DNA of 49,916 nucleotides from Bacillota bacterium. Lineage in GTDB: Bacteria; Bacillota; Limnochordia; Darwinibacteriales; DTU012. Every line of letters starts with the position of its first letter. Positions within the stretch are counted from its first letter, which is position 1. Position numbers and translations under genes: made by a program. The stretch is taken from assembly GCA_012521185.1 (NCBI GenBank), contig JAAYMV010000004.1, positions 1 through 49,916 on the forward strand, written 5' to 3'. Below are positions 42,051 to 49,756 of the stretch, in pieces. The notes beneath the pieces are model-generated. The model ran no database searches. It was not told where the DNA came from and worked only from the letters and a program-made list of their open reading frames with translations.

Positions 42051-42824
42051 TTAAATAATGCCAGCACGTCGATAATAATCAACTATACCATAATAGATTC
42101 CTTTTGCGGATTCTAACCGATACCAATTCTGGCTCAATAAATTAGCCTCTTGTGCATTACTTAAAAAACCAACCTCAATTAAGGCTGACGGCATATTAGT
42201 GTTCCGTAAAACATAGAAATTTCCTCGTTTTACGCCAATATCACGGCTACCCAATTGTTTAACTAAATGTTTCTGTATAGAATCGGCCAACAGCCAATCA
42301 CTAGCATGATAATAATAAGAAGTAGTTCCACTAATTGAACGATTGTCATTCCAATCGTTATGGAGGCTGACAAAAATGTCTGTTTTACTTCGATTAGCCA
42401 CAGCAGTACGGGCTGCTAATTGACCATTTAGATTATATTGATAGGATGTACCATCAGCCGGATTAACATCATCCTCTCGGGTCATAATCACTGTAGCACC
42501 CGCATATTCTAACATACCTTTTAGATCCCAGGCAATTGCTAATACATTTTCCGATTCAGTGGTTTTACCAACACCTACCGTACCGGGATCTGCACCACCA
42601 TGGCCTGGATCAATTACAATAGTCCTGCCTTTTAAAATCGGATCATCACCAACAGGTACTATAGTATCTTCCGAATCATTATTCCTTGGTGGAACCCAAG
42701 TCGAACCATTTTGGTTCGGTTGACCAAGAAGTCCTGAAATAAAAAAGAATACTAACATAACAATTGTTGTGAGAAGTTCACTATACAAAACTATACTTTT
42801 ATTCTGTGCTGCTTTGGACGTCAC
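42051..42824 (-). CDS. N-acetylmuramoyl-L-alanine amidase (Amidase_3)
   Basis: A zinc amidase cleaving the MurNAc-L-Ala bond of peptidoglycan. The 257 residues start with a membrane anchor (VLYSELLTTIVMLVFFFISG, about 12-31) and a Pro/Asp-rich linker. The Amidase_3 domain has zinc ligands in VIDPGHGGADPG (His), TTESENVLAIAWD (Glu) and DIFVSLHNDW (His), and catalytic Glu in ALIEVGFLSN. Size and anchor resemble CwlD-type enzymes that make spore-cortex muramic lactam, but a vegetative role is equally possible. It starts with GTG at 42824 after GAGGAGGAAAG. It sits in the cell-envelope and recombination run with cvpA and U32. Confidence 0.92.
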   Translation of the reverse strand: MTSKAAQNKSIVLYSELLTTIVMLVFFFISGLLGQPNQNGSTWVPPRNNDSEDTIVPVGDDPILKGRTIVIDPGHGGADPGTVGVGKTTESENVLAIAWDLKGMLEYAGATVIMTREDDVNPADGTSYQYNLNGQLAARTAVANRSKTDIFVSLHNDWNDNRSISGTTSYYYHASDWLLADSIQKHLVKQLGSRDIGVKRGNFYVLRNTNMPSALIEVGFLSNAQEANLLSQNWYRLESAKGIYYGIVDYYRRAGII

Positions 42825-42911
42825 GGTCTTTCCTCCTCATTCATACTCCCTAACTATTTCAATTTTAGACAGTGACATCCTGCAAGTAAGATTAGCCGCA
42901 TTTACCATTAA

Positions 42912-43499
42912 TTAAGAGGAAACCCGCCAAAAATGGCGGGAGTTTGCATGAAAAAAATTATATGTCTTCTCAGAATCAAAATCAGGAAACAGCCATGCTG
43001 GTTTAGGCCAATCTTTCGGCCAAATCACTTCTAATTGTTTATTCATTTGCGGCCAAAAGGAATAAATATATTGCACTGCAATGGATTCTTGCAGAACCTG
43101 ATTAATTGGAGGAATCCCGAAGGATGTTAACAATGCAACACAACAAAGCACTAGTACGCCTACTTTTAACATCCCAAAACCTGCGCCAGCTAAATTATCC
43201 AGGATAGCAAAGGGTGTTAAACGGATAATTTTCGCCCAAATGAATCCTAATAAGACTGCAGTTAAGCTGATGGCTAAAACCAATACGAGAAAAGCAATTA
43301 GCTGAGCTTGCCAATCTGTTAGCGGATAGGCCATCATTAAATGTAAAGAAAGCTCTTGATAACCTTGATAAGCCACCACTATAGCTATGATTGAGCCAAG
43401 TAAGCTAAATACCTCCCGAATTAGTCCGCGCCGAAATCCACGAAAGGTACTGATAGCAACTAAAACGATGATTATGATATCGATCCATTTCCCAAGCAT
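42912..43499 (-). CDS. CvpA-family membrane protein
   Basis: A 195-residue protein with four membrane helices. The start MLGKWIDIIIIVLVAISTFR and GFRRGLIREVFSLLGSIIAI match the CvpA/colicin V production family (pattern DhxxxxxhhhxxxxGxxxGhhxexhxlhg). Later IIRLTPFAILDNLAGAGFGM and LKVGVLVLCCVAL fit the second conserved block. Molecular function is unclear; CvpA homologues affect envelope homeostasis. The last 20 or so codons run through a terminator-like hairpin (42921-42945), so the C-terminal tail may have been extended by drift. It follows zapA as in B. subtilis. Confidence 0.88.
   Translation of the reverse strand: MLGKWIDIIIIVLVAISTFRGFRRGLIREVFSLLGSIIAIVVAYQGYQELSLHLMMAYPLTDWQAQLIAFLVLVLAISLTAVLLGFIWAKIIRLTPFAILDNLAGAGFGMLKVGVLVLCCVALLTSFGIPPINQVLQESIAVQYIYSFWPQMNKQLEVIWPKDWPKPAWLFPDFDSEKTYNFFHANSRHFWRVSS
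42915..42945 (-). terminator. terminator-like hairpin inside the 3' end of cvpA
   Basis: Minus strand CTCCCGCC, AT-rich loop, GGCGGGTTT, then a mixed T/C run. It lies within the last codons of cvpA, ahead of the amidase gene. It might attenuate downstream transcription. Confidence 0.5.
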
Positions 43500-43517
43500 A
43501 ACTGCTCTCTCCTTAGT

Positions 43518-43778
43518 TTAATTAGCATCCTCCACTATTTCTAGCAACTCATTGTACTCTGCTCGCAGCCGCTCTAATTCATCAGCTAGATTGATCGCTG
43601 CTAAGATAGCCATTCGGTGACGAGTGAGATTTGGATTCTTTTTTTGCACCAACTTAATTTGGTTATCAACAATTCGAGCTAGCTTTTCAATATATTCTTT
43701 GGAAGCTTGCCCTTTAATAGGATGCTCTTCTCCAGCAATTCTAACCCTCACAGTGACAGTTTCTTTGTTGGAAGTCAT
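43518..43778 (-). CDS. zapA: cell division protein ZapA
   Basis: ZapA bundles FtsZ filaments at the division ring. The 86 residues include VTVRVRIAGEEHPIKGQAS, YIEKLARIVDNQIKLVQ, LTRHRMAILAAINLADEL and a C-terminal coiled coil (ERLRAEYNELLEIVE), the family pattern. ATG at 43778 is preferred to the preceding TTG. It lies between pheT and cvpA, matching the B. subtilis pheT-(rnhC)-zapA-cvpA order but without rnhC. Confidence 0.95.
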   Translation of the reverse strand: MTSNKETVTVRVRIAGEEHPIKGQASKEYIEKLARIVDNQIKLVQKKNPNLTRHRMAILAAINLADELERLRAEYNELLEIVEDAN

Positions 43779-43839
43779 CAAAATCTCACCCTTTTTATCC
43801 CATTTTATAACTATTTCGCTTGATTTCTCGCTTTTCCTG

Positions 43840-46236
43840 CTATCGGATCACAGCCTGATATTTTTCCTTAATCGCTTGATACATAGTATCCATAAGTTGA
43901 TTAATCTCTCCATCTGTCAAAGTCCGATCACCTTGGAATACAAAGGAAAAAGCAACACTTTTCTTACCTTTTTCAACCTGTTCTCCTTGGTAGACATCAA
44001 AAACAGCAACTTCCTTTAATAATTCTCCACCAGCTACTTGAAGACTAGTCAAAATATGACCAACAGGAACATCTTGATCAACAATAATAGCTAGATCTCG
44101 CTCTACCATCGGATACCTAGCTAATGGTTGGAAATTAACCGTATCCTTTTGATATTGAATTAAAGTTTCAATATTAACTTCAGCTACATATATCCGTTGA
44201 TTAAGATCATAATTTTGTAAAACAATTGGATGAATTTCTCCAAGCCTTACCACTACTTGTTCTCCTATTTTAACTTGAGCTTGTCGTCCTGGATGGAATG
44301 TTGGAAAATCACCTGGTTCCCAATTAACCTCAATTTGGAAGCTTTCTAATACGAACTCCACCAGACCTTTTAAATCATAAAAATCATATTTTTCCACTTT
44401 AGCGTTCCAATGATTTAGTTGCCGATTACCAGTTAACAAAATACCCAAGCGTCTTTCCTCTTTGGGATGATCAACTAATGGTAGTTCTTCTGGTAAATAA
44501 ACAGAGCTTAATTCAAAAAAACTTAAATTTGGTTGTTGACGAGTTATATTTCTAACTGCAGAATCCAATAAGCCTGGAATTAAGCTAGTCCGCATTACCG
44601 AATAATCTTCATTTAATGGGTTGGCGATCTTGATCATTTTAGACCATGCCGGTTGATCACCTAAAAGAATTTGCCTCATTGCACGGGGATGATGAAATGA
44701 AAAATTCATCACTTCATTTAAACCTAACCCCACTAATTGAGTTCGAATTTTATCACAGATAGCTAACTGAAGGGTTTCTCCTCCTTGACTGTATGCTCCT
44801 TGGGGTAAGGTAACAGGAATTTTATCATACCCCCATAAACGAGCAATTTCCTCAATTAAATCACATTCTAACTCCAAATCAGTCCGATAAGCAGGAATAG
44901 TTACCACCCAAGGTCTTTGCTCATGTTCCACTGTTAGTCCTAGACTCTTTAAGTGAGAAAGCATTTCCGCTTCATTAATCTCTGTACCTAACAGGTGATT
45001 AACCTTCTCAGGTCGTAAAGCAATTTTCTTAGGTTCTGTTGGTGCATTATTTACATCAATAATTCCTTGAGCAACCTGACCACTTGCATATTCAGCTAAT
45101 AACTGAGCTGCCCTATTCAAAGCAAAGATGGTACCTGCTGGATCAATACCTTTTTCAAAACGCAGAGCTGCTTCAGACAAAATGCTTAATCTACGAGAGG
45201 TACGGCGAATATTAGCGGCTGCAAAGTTAGCGGATTCTAAAAGAATAGTTCGAGTGTTATCAGTAACTTCGCTATTCTCCCCGCCCATAACACCACCAAT
45301 ACAAACGGGTTCCTTGGCATCGCAAATTAATAATACATCATCATTTAATTGCCGTTCTTGTCCATCAAGAGTAACAAAGCTAGTTTCTTGCTCAGGTGTC
45401 CTGACCACAATTCGGTTTTCAGCCAATTTATCATAATCAAAAGCATGTAATGGCTGTCCGGTTTCTAACATGACGAAGTTAGTAATATCAACTACATTAT
45501 TAATCGGACGCATGCCGGCAGCATGTAGTTTTTGCTGCATCCATAAAGGTGAAGGACCAATTTTCACATTTTCAATAATTCGCACTGAATACCTTGGGCA
45601 CTTTTCTGGATCTTGTACTTCCACCGAGGTAAGCTCAGTTACTTGACGGTCACTTTCTTCCAAATTAATCTCCGGATACCTTAACTCGGTTCCAGCTAAA
45701 GCGGCAACTTCACGAGCTATGCCAAGTACACTCATACAATCTGGCCGATTTGCATAGACCGAAACATCAAGCACTTGGTCGTCTAAACCTAAAGCTGTTA
45801 CTAAGTCTTGACCAGGCTCAACTTCATCAGGCAATACCATTAAACCAGAGTGATCATCTCCAAGACCTAATTCTTTCTCTGAACAAGCCATGCCATAAGA
45901 CATTACACCACGTAATTCCGTTGCTTTGATCTCCATACCATCAGGAAGTTTGCAGCCTTCGACAGCTACTGGCACCTTTTGTCCAACAGCTACATTTGGT
46001 GCACCACAAACAATTTGTAATATTTTTTCACCAATAGATATTTGACAAACCTTTAAATTACCGTTAGGGTGAGCTTCTACTGATAAAACCTCTCCGACAT
46101 AAACTTTATCCAAATCAGGAGCTAAATTTTCTACACCTTCCACCTCTAAACCGGCCATAGTTAATGCTTCAGCTAATTCTGTCGGACTCCAAGGAAAGTC
46201 TACATATTCCTTTAACCATCTATATGATACCTTCAA
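43840..46236 (-). CDS. pheT: phenylalanine-tRNA ligase beta subunit
   Basis: The 798-residue beta subunit of the heterotetrameric PheRS. It has an N-terminal tRNA-binding EMAP-like domain (VYVGEVLSVEAHPNGNLKVC and GAPNVAVGQKVPVA), the B3/B4 editing domain (CPRYSVRIIENVKIGPSPLW, MRPINNVVDITNFVMLETGQ), B5 (PEKVNHLLGTEI), the degenerate synthetase core (EEIARLWGYDKIP and NFSFHHP) and a C-terminal FDX-ACB anticodon domain (YPMVERDLAIIVDQDVPVGH). The start is TTG at 46236, with AAGGAGGAAC 5 nt upstream and the usual MKVSYRWLKEYV N-terminus. It is 13 nt downstream of pheS. Confidence 0.98.
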   Translation of the reverse strand: MKVSYRWLKEYVDFPWSPTELAEALTMAGLEVEGVENLAPDLDKVYVGEVLSVEAHPNGNLKVCQISIGEKILQIVCGAPNVAVGQKVPVAVEGCKLPDGMEIKATELRGVMSYGMACSEKELGLGDDHSGLMVLPDEVEPGQDLVTALGLDDQVLDVSVYANRPDCMSVLGIAREVAALAGTELRYPEINLEESDRQVTELTSVEVQDPEKCPRYSVRIIENVKIGPSPLWMQQKLHAAGMRPINNVVDITNFVMLETGQPLHAFDYDKLAENRIVVRTPEQETSFVTLDGQERQLNDDVLLICDAKEPVCIGGVMGGENSEVTDNTRTILLESANFAAANIRRTSRRLSILSEAALRFEKGIDPAGTIFALNRAAQLLAEYASGQVAQGIIDVNNAPTEPKKIALRPEKVNHLLGTEINEAEMLSHLKSLGLTVEHEQRPWVVTIPAYRTDLELECDLIEEIARLWGYDKIPVTLPQGAYSQGGETLQLAICDKIRTQLVGLGLNEVMNFSFHHPRAMRQILLGDQPAWSKMIKIANPLNEDYSVMRTSLIPGLLDSAVRNITRQQPNLSFFELSSVYLPEELPLVDHPKEERRLGILLTGNRQLNHWNAKVEKYDFYDLKGLVEFVLESFQIEVNWEPGDFPTFHPGRQAQVKIGEQVVVRLGEIHPIVLQNYDLNQRIYVAEVNIETLIQYQKDTVNFQPLARYPMVERDLAIIVDQDVPVGHILTSLQVAGGELLKEVAVFDVYQGEQVEKGKKSVAFSFVFQGDRTLTDGEINQLMDTMYQAIKEKYQAVIR

Positions 46237-46249
46237 GATTAGTTCCTCC

Positions 46250-47266
46250 TTAAAACTGTTTTAAGAATCGCAAGTCATTTTCAAAAAACAGTCTAATATC
46301 ATTGATTCCATATTTTAACATAGCAATTCGCTCTATTCCCATACCAAAAGCGAAGCCGCTAACTTCTTCTGGATCATAACCGACACCAGCTAGGACACGG
46401 GGATCTACCATTCCACAGCCTAAGATTTCTAGCCAGCCAGTGTCAGAACAAACTCGACAACCCTGACCTTTACAGATAATGCAGGAAACATCTACTTCTG
46501 CACTTGGTTCTGTAAATGGGAAGTAGCTAGGACGAAAACGTGTCTTGGTATCTGGACCAAATAATTTCTCCGCAAATAGCTGTAAGGTTCCTTTTAGGTC
46601 GGCCATTGTAATACCTTTATCCACTAATAAGCCCTCTACTTGGTGGAACATGGGGGAATGAGTTACATCTGCGTCAGAACGATATACCTTTCCAGGTGCA
46701 ATAATCCGAACAGGTGGCTGTTGCCGTTCCATAGTACGAATCTGCACAGGAGAAGTTTGGCTACGTAACAATAAATGTTCTGTTAAGTAAAATGTATCTT
46801 GCATATCTCGCGCTGGATGATCTTTGGGAATATTCAAGGCTTCAAAATTGTAGTAATCTGATTCAATTTCCGGACCTTCCACAACTTGATAGCCCATTGA
46901 AATAAACACGCTTTTGATTTCATTAAGTACTAAAGTTAAAGGATGATAGGTTCCTTTGCGTGGTTTGCGTCCTGGTAAAGTAATATCTAAAGTTTCTGCC
47001 TCTAATTGAGCTTGTAACTTACTAGCAGCCAAATCTGTTTCTTTCTGCTTCCAAGCCTGCTCTAACTGATCCCGGACTTCGTTAACCAATTTACCGACTA
47101 AAGGCCGTTCTTCTGGTGGAAGATTGCCCATATTCCTTAGTAAAGCGGTTAACTCTCCCTTCTTACCTAAAAATTTAACCCTTGCTTCTTGTAGTGCTTG
47201 AACATCAGAAGCACCATTACAAGCAGCTAGAGCTCGTTCTTTTAATGATTCAATTTGCGTCTTCAT
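46250..47266 (-). CDS. pheS: phenylalanine-tRNA ligase alpha subunit
   Basis: The catalytic subunit of PheRS, 338 residues. The N-terminal coiled coil (about 1-90, ALQEARVKFLGKKGELTALL) binds tRNA. The class II core shows HPLTLVLNEIKSVFISMGYQ (motif 1 area), ALNIPKDHPARDMQDTFYL, LLRSQTSPVQIRTM, HQVEGLLVDKG (motif 2), FPFTEPSAEVDVSC, and GFAFGMGIERIAMLKYGIND (motif 3). CIICKGQGCRVC is a cysteine cluster seen in the Firmicute subunit. SD CGGAGGTGC precedes the ATG. It is controlled by the T-box leader at 47285-47525. Confidence 0.98.
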   Translation of the reverse strand: MKTQIESLKERALAACNGASDVQALQEARVKFLGKKGELTALLRNMGNLPPEERPLVGKLVNEVRDQLEQAWKQKETDLAASKLQAQLEAETLDITLPGRKPRKGTYHPLTLVLNEIKSVFISMGYQVVEGPEIESDYYNFEALNIPKDHPARDMQDTFYLTEHLLLRSQTSPVQIRTMERQQPPVRIIAPGKVYRSDADVTHSPMFHQVEGLLVDKGITMADLKGTLQLFAEKLFGPDTKTRFRPSYFPFTEPSAEVDVSCIICKGQGCRVCSDTGWLEILGCGMVDPRVLAGVGYDPEEVSGFAFGMGIERIAMLKYGINDIRLFFENDLRFLKQF

Positions 47267-47284
47267 ACAGCACCTCCGAATAGT

Positions 47285-47525
47285 TATAACAAAAAAACTT
47301 CTTACATCCTTAGGGACGTAAGAAGTTCACGCGGTACCACCCTAGTTGATTACAGAACACTCTTATCCTGTAACCCACTCTAACTCCTGTAACGGCGGAT
47401 TATCCGGCTTAGCCTACTATTAGTTCAGCTAGCAGCTCCAGAGGGAACTTCCATCAACTTATCACCTGAAAAGCTCTCAGTCCACGGCTCTTCTTCCCTG
47501 TGGCTTCCATTGATGTACTTTTCTC
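47285..47525 (-). promoter_or_regulatory. T-box leader of pheST (tRNA-Phe)
   Basis: The T-box AGGGTGGTACCGCG (47343..47330) overlaps a terminator, AACTTCTTACGTCC...GGATGTAAGAAGTT, followed by seven T (ends near 47290). A TTC after GAAG in the upstream Stem I is the candidate phenylalanine specifier. I find no clear promoter, so transcription may also enter from the upstream rRNA methyltransferase/yqzL2 genes. Confidence 0.93.
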
Positions 47526-47552
47526 TTTCATAGCTTTTAAATTATTAAAATT

Positions 47553-47663
47553 TTAGTGTAAAGACTGTTTTGTTAAGGCAGATAATTGCTTATATAACAG
47601 GTAAGCTGTTACGGAACCGGTGGTGACAAAAATTTTCCATACAACATCTGATGTTAGATTCAT
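47553..47663 (-). CDS. second YqzL-like miniprotein (pheS-linked copy)
   Basis: Only 36 residues: MNLTSDVVWKIFVTTGSVTA, then YLLYKQLSALTKQSLH. The pattern W-K-x-F-x-x-T-G-x-V-x-x-Y-L-L-Y-K is the YqzL family core, shared with the recO-linked copy at 20943 but without its acidic tail. ATG at 47663 follows GGGAAGGGTGGG. The longer in-frame opening up to 47789 would overlap the methyltransferase gene and has no homology. It lies between the rRNA methyltransferase and the pheST T-box, a position where I would not expect the family from B. subtilis. Function unknown. Confidence 0.78.
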   Translation of the reverse strand: MNLTSDVVWKIFVTTGSVTAYLLYKQLSALTKQSLH

Positions 47664-47730
47664 CAAATACCCACCCTTCCCAATTCGTGATATTCCAATT
47701 ATATCACAAGCTAGCAACGGATACAACCAC

Positions 47731-48528
47731 TCAACCTGTCCTTTGACGCTGGATTTCAAACAATAATACTGCTGTAGCAATCGAGACATTCAATGATTCT
47801 ACTTGATTTCTCAAGGGTATATACACTTTCTGATCAGCATGTTTAGTAAAAAATGGATCTACTCCATTGGCTTCATTTCCAATAACTAACGCTAATGGCT
47901 GTTGATAATTTGCTTGGTAATAGTATACACCACCAGCTACATGGGTGATAAACAACTTCAGATTATTAGTTGAGCACAGCCCTAAGGCCTGTTCACGACT
48001 AACAAAAGAAAAAGGCAGTGACAAAATTGCACCCATAGAAGCTCTAACAACTTTTGGATTGAAAAGATCTACTGTTCCTTCAATCAACCAAACACCATTA
48101 ATACCTGCAGCCAATGCCGTTCGTAAAATAGTACCTAAATTTCCCGGATCTTGAACTCGATCAATAATTAATATGGTATTTAAATTCGGGTAGGTATTCC
48201 ATTGTTGCACAGGTTCTGGTTGTTTAACAACGGCTAAGACTCCTTGATCATTATTTGTGTCAACTAATTCTTTAAAAACTTCTCTACTGCAATGATAAAG
48301 CTCAATCGATAAAGACTGTGCCTTAGCTAATAATAACTGACCCCGATCGCTTGCTAACAATTCATCGCTATAGAATAATTGTTCTATCTGGCCACGTTGC
48401 AAGGCTTCTTCAACTAATCTAAGTCCTTCTGCCAAAAATAGACCCAATTGCTTACGAAAGCGGGAACGATATAGTTTCTTTACCTGTTTCGCTTTTTCAT
48501 TTTGCTTGCTAGTTATCTTCACAATCAT
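47731..48528 (-). CDS. TrmH/SpoU-family RNA 2'-O-ribose methyltransferase
   Basis: A SPOUT-fold enzyme of 265 residues. The N-terminal substrate-binding domain (ITSKQNEKAKQVKKLYRSRF and FLAEGLRLVEEAL) resembles L30e. The catalytic domain has the three SpoU motifs: RVQDPGNLGTILRTALAAGI (motif 1), LALVIGNEANGVDP (motif 2) and IPLRNQVESLNVSIATAVLL (motif 3). Such enzymes 2'-O-methylate rRNA (RlmB, TsnR) or tRNA; the specific site cannot be told. Its place after rplT and before pheS is the usual one for YsgA-type methyltransferases in Bacillota. SD GAGGAG precedes the ATG. Confidence 0.93.
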   Translation of the reverse strand: MIVKITSKQNEKAKQVKKLYRSRFRKQLGLFLAEGLRLVEEALQRGQIEQLFYSDELLASDRGQLLLAKAQSLSIELYHCSREVFKELVDTNNDQGVLAVVKQPEPVQQWNTYPNLNTILIIDRVQDPGNLGTILRTALAAGINGVWLIEGTVDLFNPKVVRASMGAILSLPFSFVSREQALGLCSTNNLKLFITHVAGGVYYYQANYQQPLALVIGNEANGVDPFFTKHADQKVYIPLRNQVESLNVSIATAVLLFEIQRQRTG

Positions 48529-48565
48529 AGTTACTCCTCTAACTTAGCTAGCTTTGGTAATGCAA

Positions 48566-48592
48566 AATATCCGGATCATTAATCCGGATATT
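48566..48592 (-). terminator. terminator after rplT
   Basis: Minus strand AATATCCGGAT, 5-nt loop, ATCCGGATATT then TTG: a strong perfect 11-bp stem with a short T run, just past the rplT stop. Some readthrough into the methyltransferase gene is likely. Confidence 0.7.
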
Positions 48593-48596
48593 GTAA

Positions 48597-48959
48597 TTAA
48601 TTAGAACCAATATTTTGTTTAGCAATATTAGCTAACTCACTAAAGGCGTTAGCATCATTAACCGCTAAATCAGCTAGAACTTTACGATTAATGGTAATTC
48701 CGCCTTTTTTGAGACCATCAATAAATCTGCTATATGATAAGCCATTGGCTCTAGCAGCTGCATTAATTCGAGTGATCCATAATTTTCGGAAATCACGTTT
48801 TTTAGCACGACGATCTCGATATGCGTAAACAAGAGATTTTAGAACCTGCTGATTAGCAGGGCGGAAAAGTTTACTCTTGGCACCATAATATCCTTTTGCT
48901 AGCTTTAAGGTTTTTTTATGACGACGACGTGTTACCGTCCCCCGTTTAACTCTTGACAT
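48597..48959 (-). CDS. rplT: 50S ribosomal protein L20
   Basis: An early 50S assembly protein, 120 residues, very basic. Conserved runs include [60 protein letters not shown] and [20 protein letters not shown]. It is third in infC-rpmI-rplT. L20 is also the expected autorepressor of this operon through the leader ahead of infC. Confidence 0.98.
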   Translation of the reverse strand: MSRVKRGTVTRRRHKKTLKLAKGYYGAKSKLFRPANQQVLKSLVYAYRDRRAKKRDFRKLWITRINAAARANGLSYSRFIDGLKKGGITINRKVLADLAVNDANAFSELANIAKQNIGSN

Positions 48960-48976
48960 TGCATTTTCCCCCTATC

Positions 48977-49174
48977 CTAACTATATGGAAGCATTAATTT
49001 AATGCGTTTATGATCTTGATCACTTACTACTCTACTATGACGAAGATTACGTTTTCTTTTAGCAGATTTTTTCTCTAGAATATGACTCTTATAGGCACGA
49101 TTTCTAACAAATTTACCTTTGCCAGTAACCTTAAAGCGTTTAGCTGCGCCTTTATGAGTTTTCATTTTAGGCAT
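48977..49174 (-). CDS. rpmI: 50S ribosomal protein L35
   Basis: The standard 65-residue basic protein, [40 protein letters not shown] and [19 protein letters not shown]. It lies between infC and rplT with normal spacing. SD GAGGGGGAT is upstream. Confidence 0.98.
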   Translation of the reverse strand: MPKMKTHKGAAKRFKVTGKGKFVRNRAYKSHILEKKSAKRKRNLRHSRVVSDQDHKRIKLMLPYS

Positions 49175-49213
49175 TTTAAATCCCCCTCAATTTTAACAAA
49201 AACTGTTCTTTGT

Positions 49214-49744
49214 TTACTTGTCAGTCTCTTTATCTGATTTTGGTGCCAAAATCATAATCATATTGCGACCCTCTAACTTAGGTGGTCGTTCTACGGCACC
49301 AATGTCTTTAACTAAAGTTGCTAACTCTTGTAATTTTTCTTGCGCTAAGTCCTTATGCACAATCTCACGACCACGAAAACGAACACTAACTTTAACTTTA
49401 TCTCCAGCACTTAAAAATCTTTCGGCACTGCGAGCTTTAACATTAAAGTCATGATCATCAATTTTTGGACTCATTCGGATCTCTTTAACATTTATGACTT
49501 TTTGCTTCCGGCGTGCTTCTTTTTCCCGCTTGCTTTGTTCGTATTTATGTTTCCCATAATCCATAATTCTACAAACCACTGGGCGGGCATTTGGAGCTAC
49601 TTCTACTAAATCAAGTTCCTTCTCCGTAGCAATCTTTAGTGCGTCGCGAACCGACATAATCCCCAATTGCTCTCCGTTCTCATCCACAACTCTGACTTCA
49701 CGAGCGCGAATTTCCTCGTTAATTCTCAGTTCGTTGCTGATAAT
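49214..49744 (-). CDS. infC: translation initiation factor IF-3 (ATT start)
   Basis: IF-3 keeps the 30S subunit free and proofreads initiator tRNA and start codon. The 176 residues read (M)ISNELRINEEIRAREVR, then DENGEQLGIMSVRDALKIA and APNARPVVCRIMDYGKHKYE, a linker rich in K/R/E, and the C-terminal domain with IDDHDFNVKARSAERFLSAG and VKVSVRFRGREI. The start is taken as ATT at 49744 because the frame is open, GAGGGGTGAT lies just upstream, and the resulting N-terminus matches B. subtilis IF-3 (MISKDF..INEQIRAREVR). The rare ATT start is a known autoregulatory device: IF-3 rejects it. An internal GTG at 49687 would remove a conserved segment. Confidence 0.95.
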   Translation of the reverse strand: MISNELRINEEIRAREVRVVDENGEQLGIMSVRDALKIATEKELDLVEVAPNARPVVCRIMDYGKHKYEQSKREKEARRKQKVINVKEIRMSPKIDDHDFNVKARSAERFLSAGDKVKVSVRFRGREIVHKDLAQEKLQELATLVKDIGAVERPPKLEGRNMIMILAPKSDKETDK

Positions 49745-49756
49745 ATATCACCCCTC

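Noticed and set aside
43624-44019. 131-codon open frame on the plus strand opposite zapA and pheT
   Set aside because: It is antisense to two certain genes, has no SD and a hydrophobic composition typical of antisense shadows.
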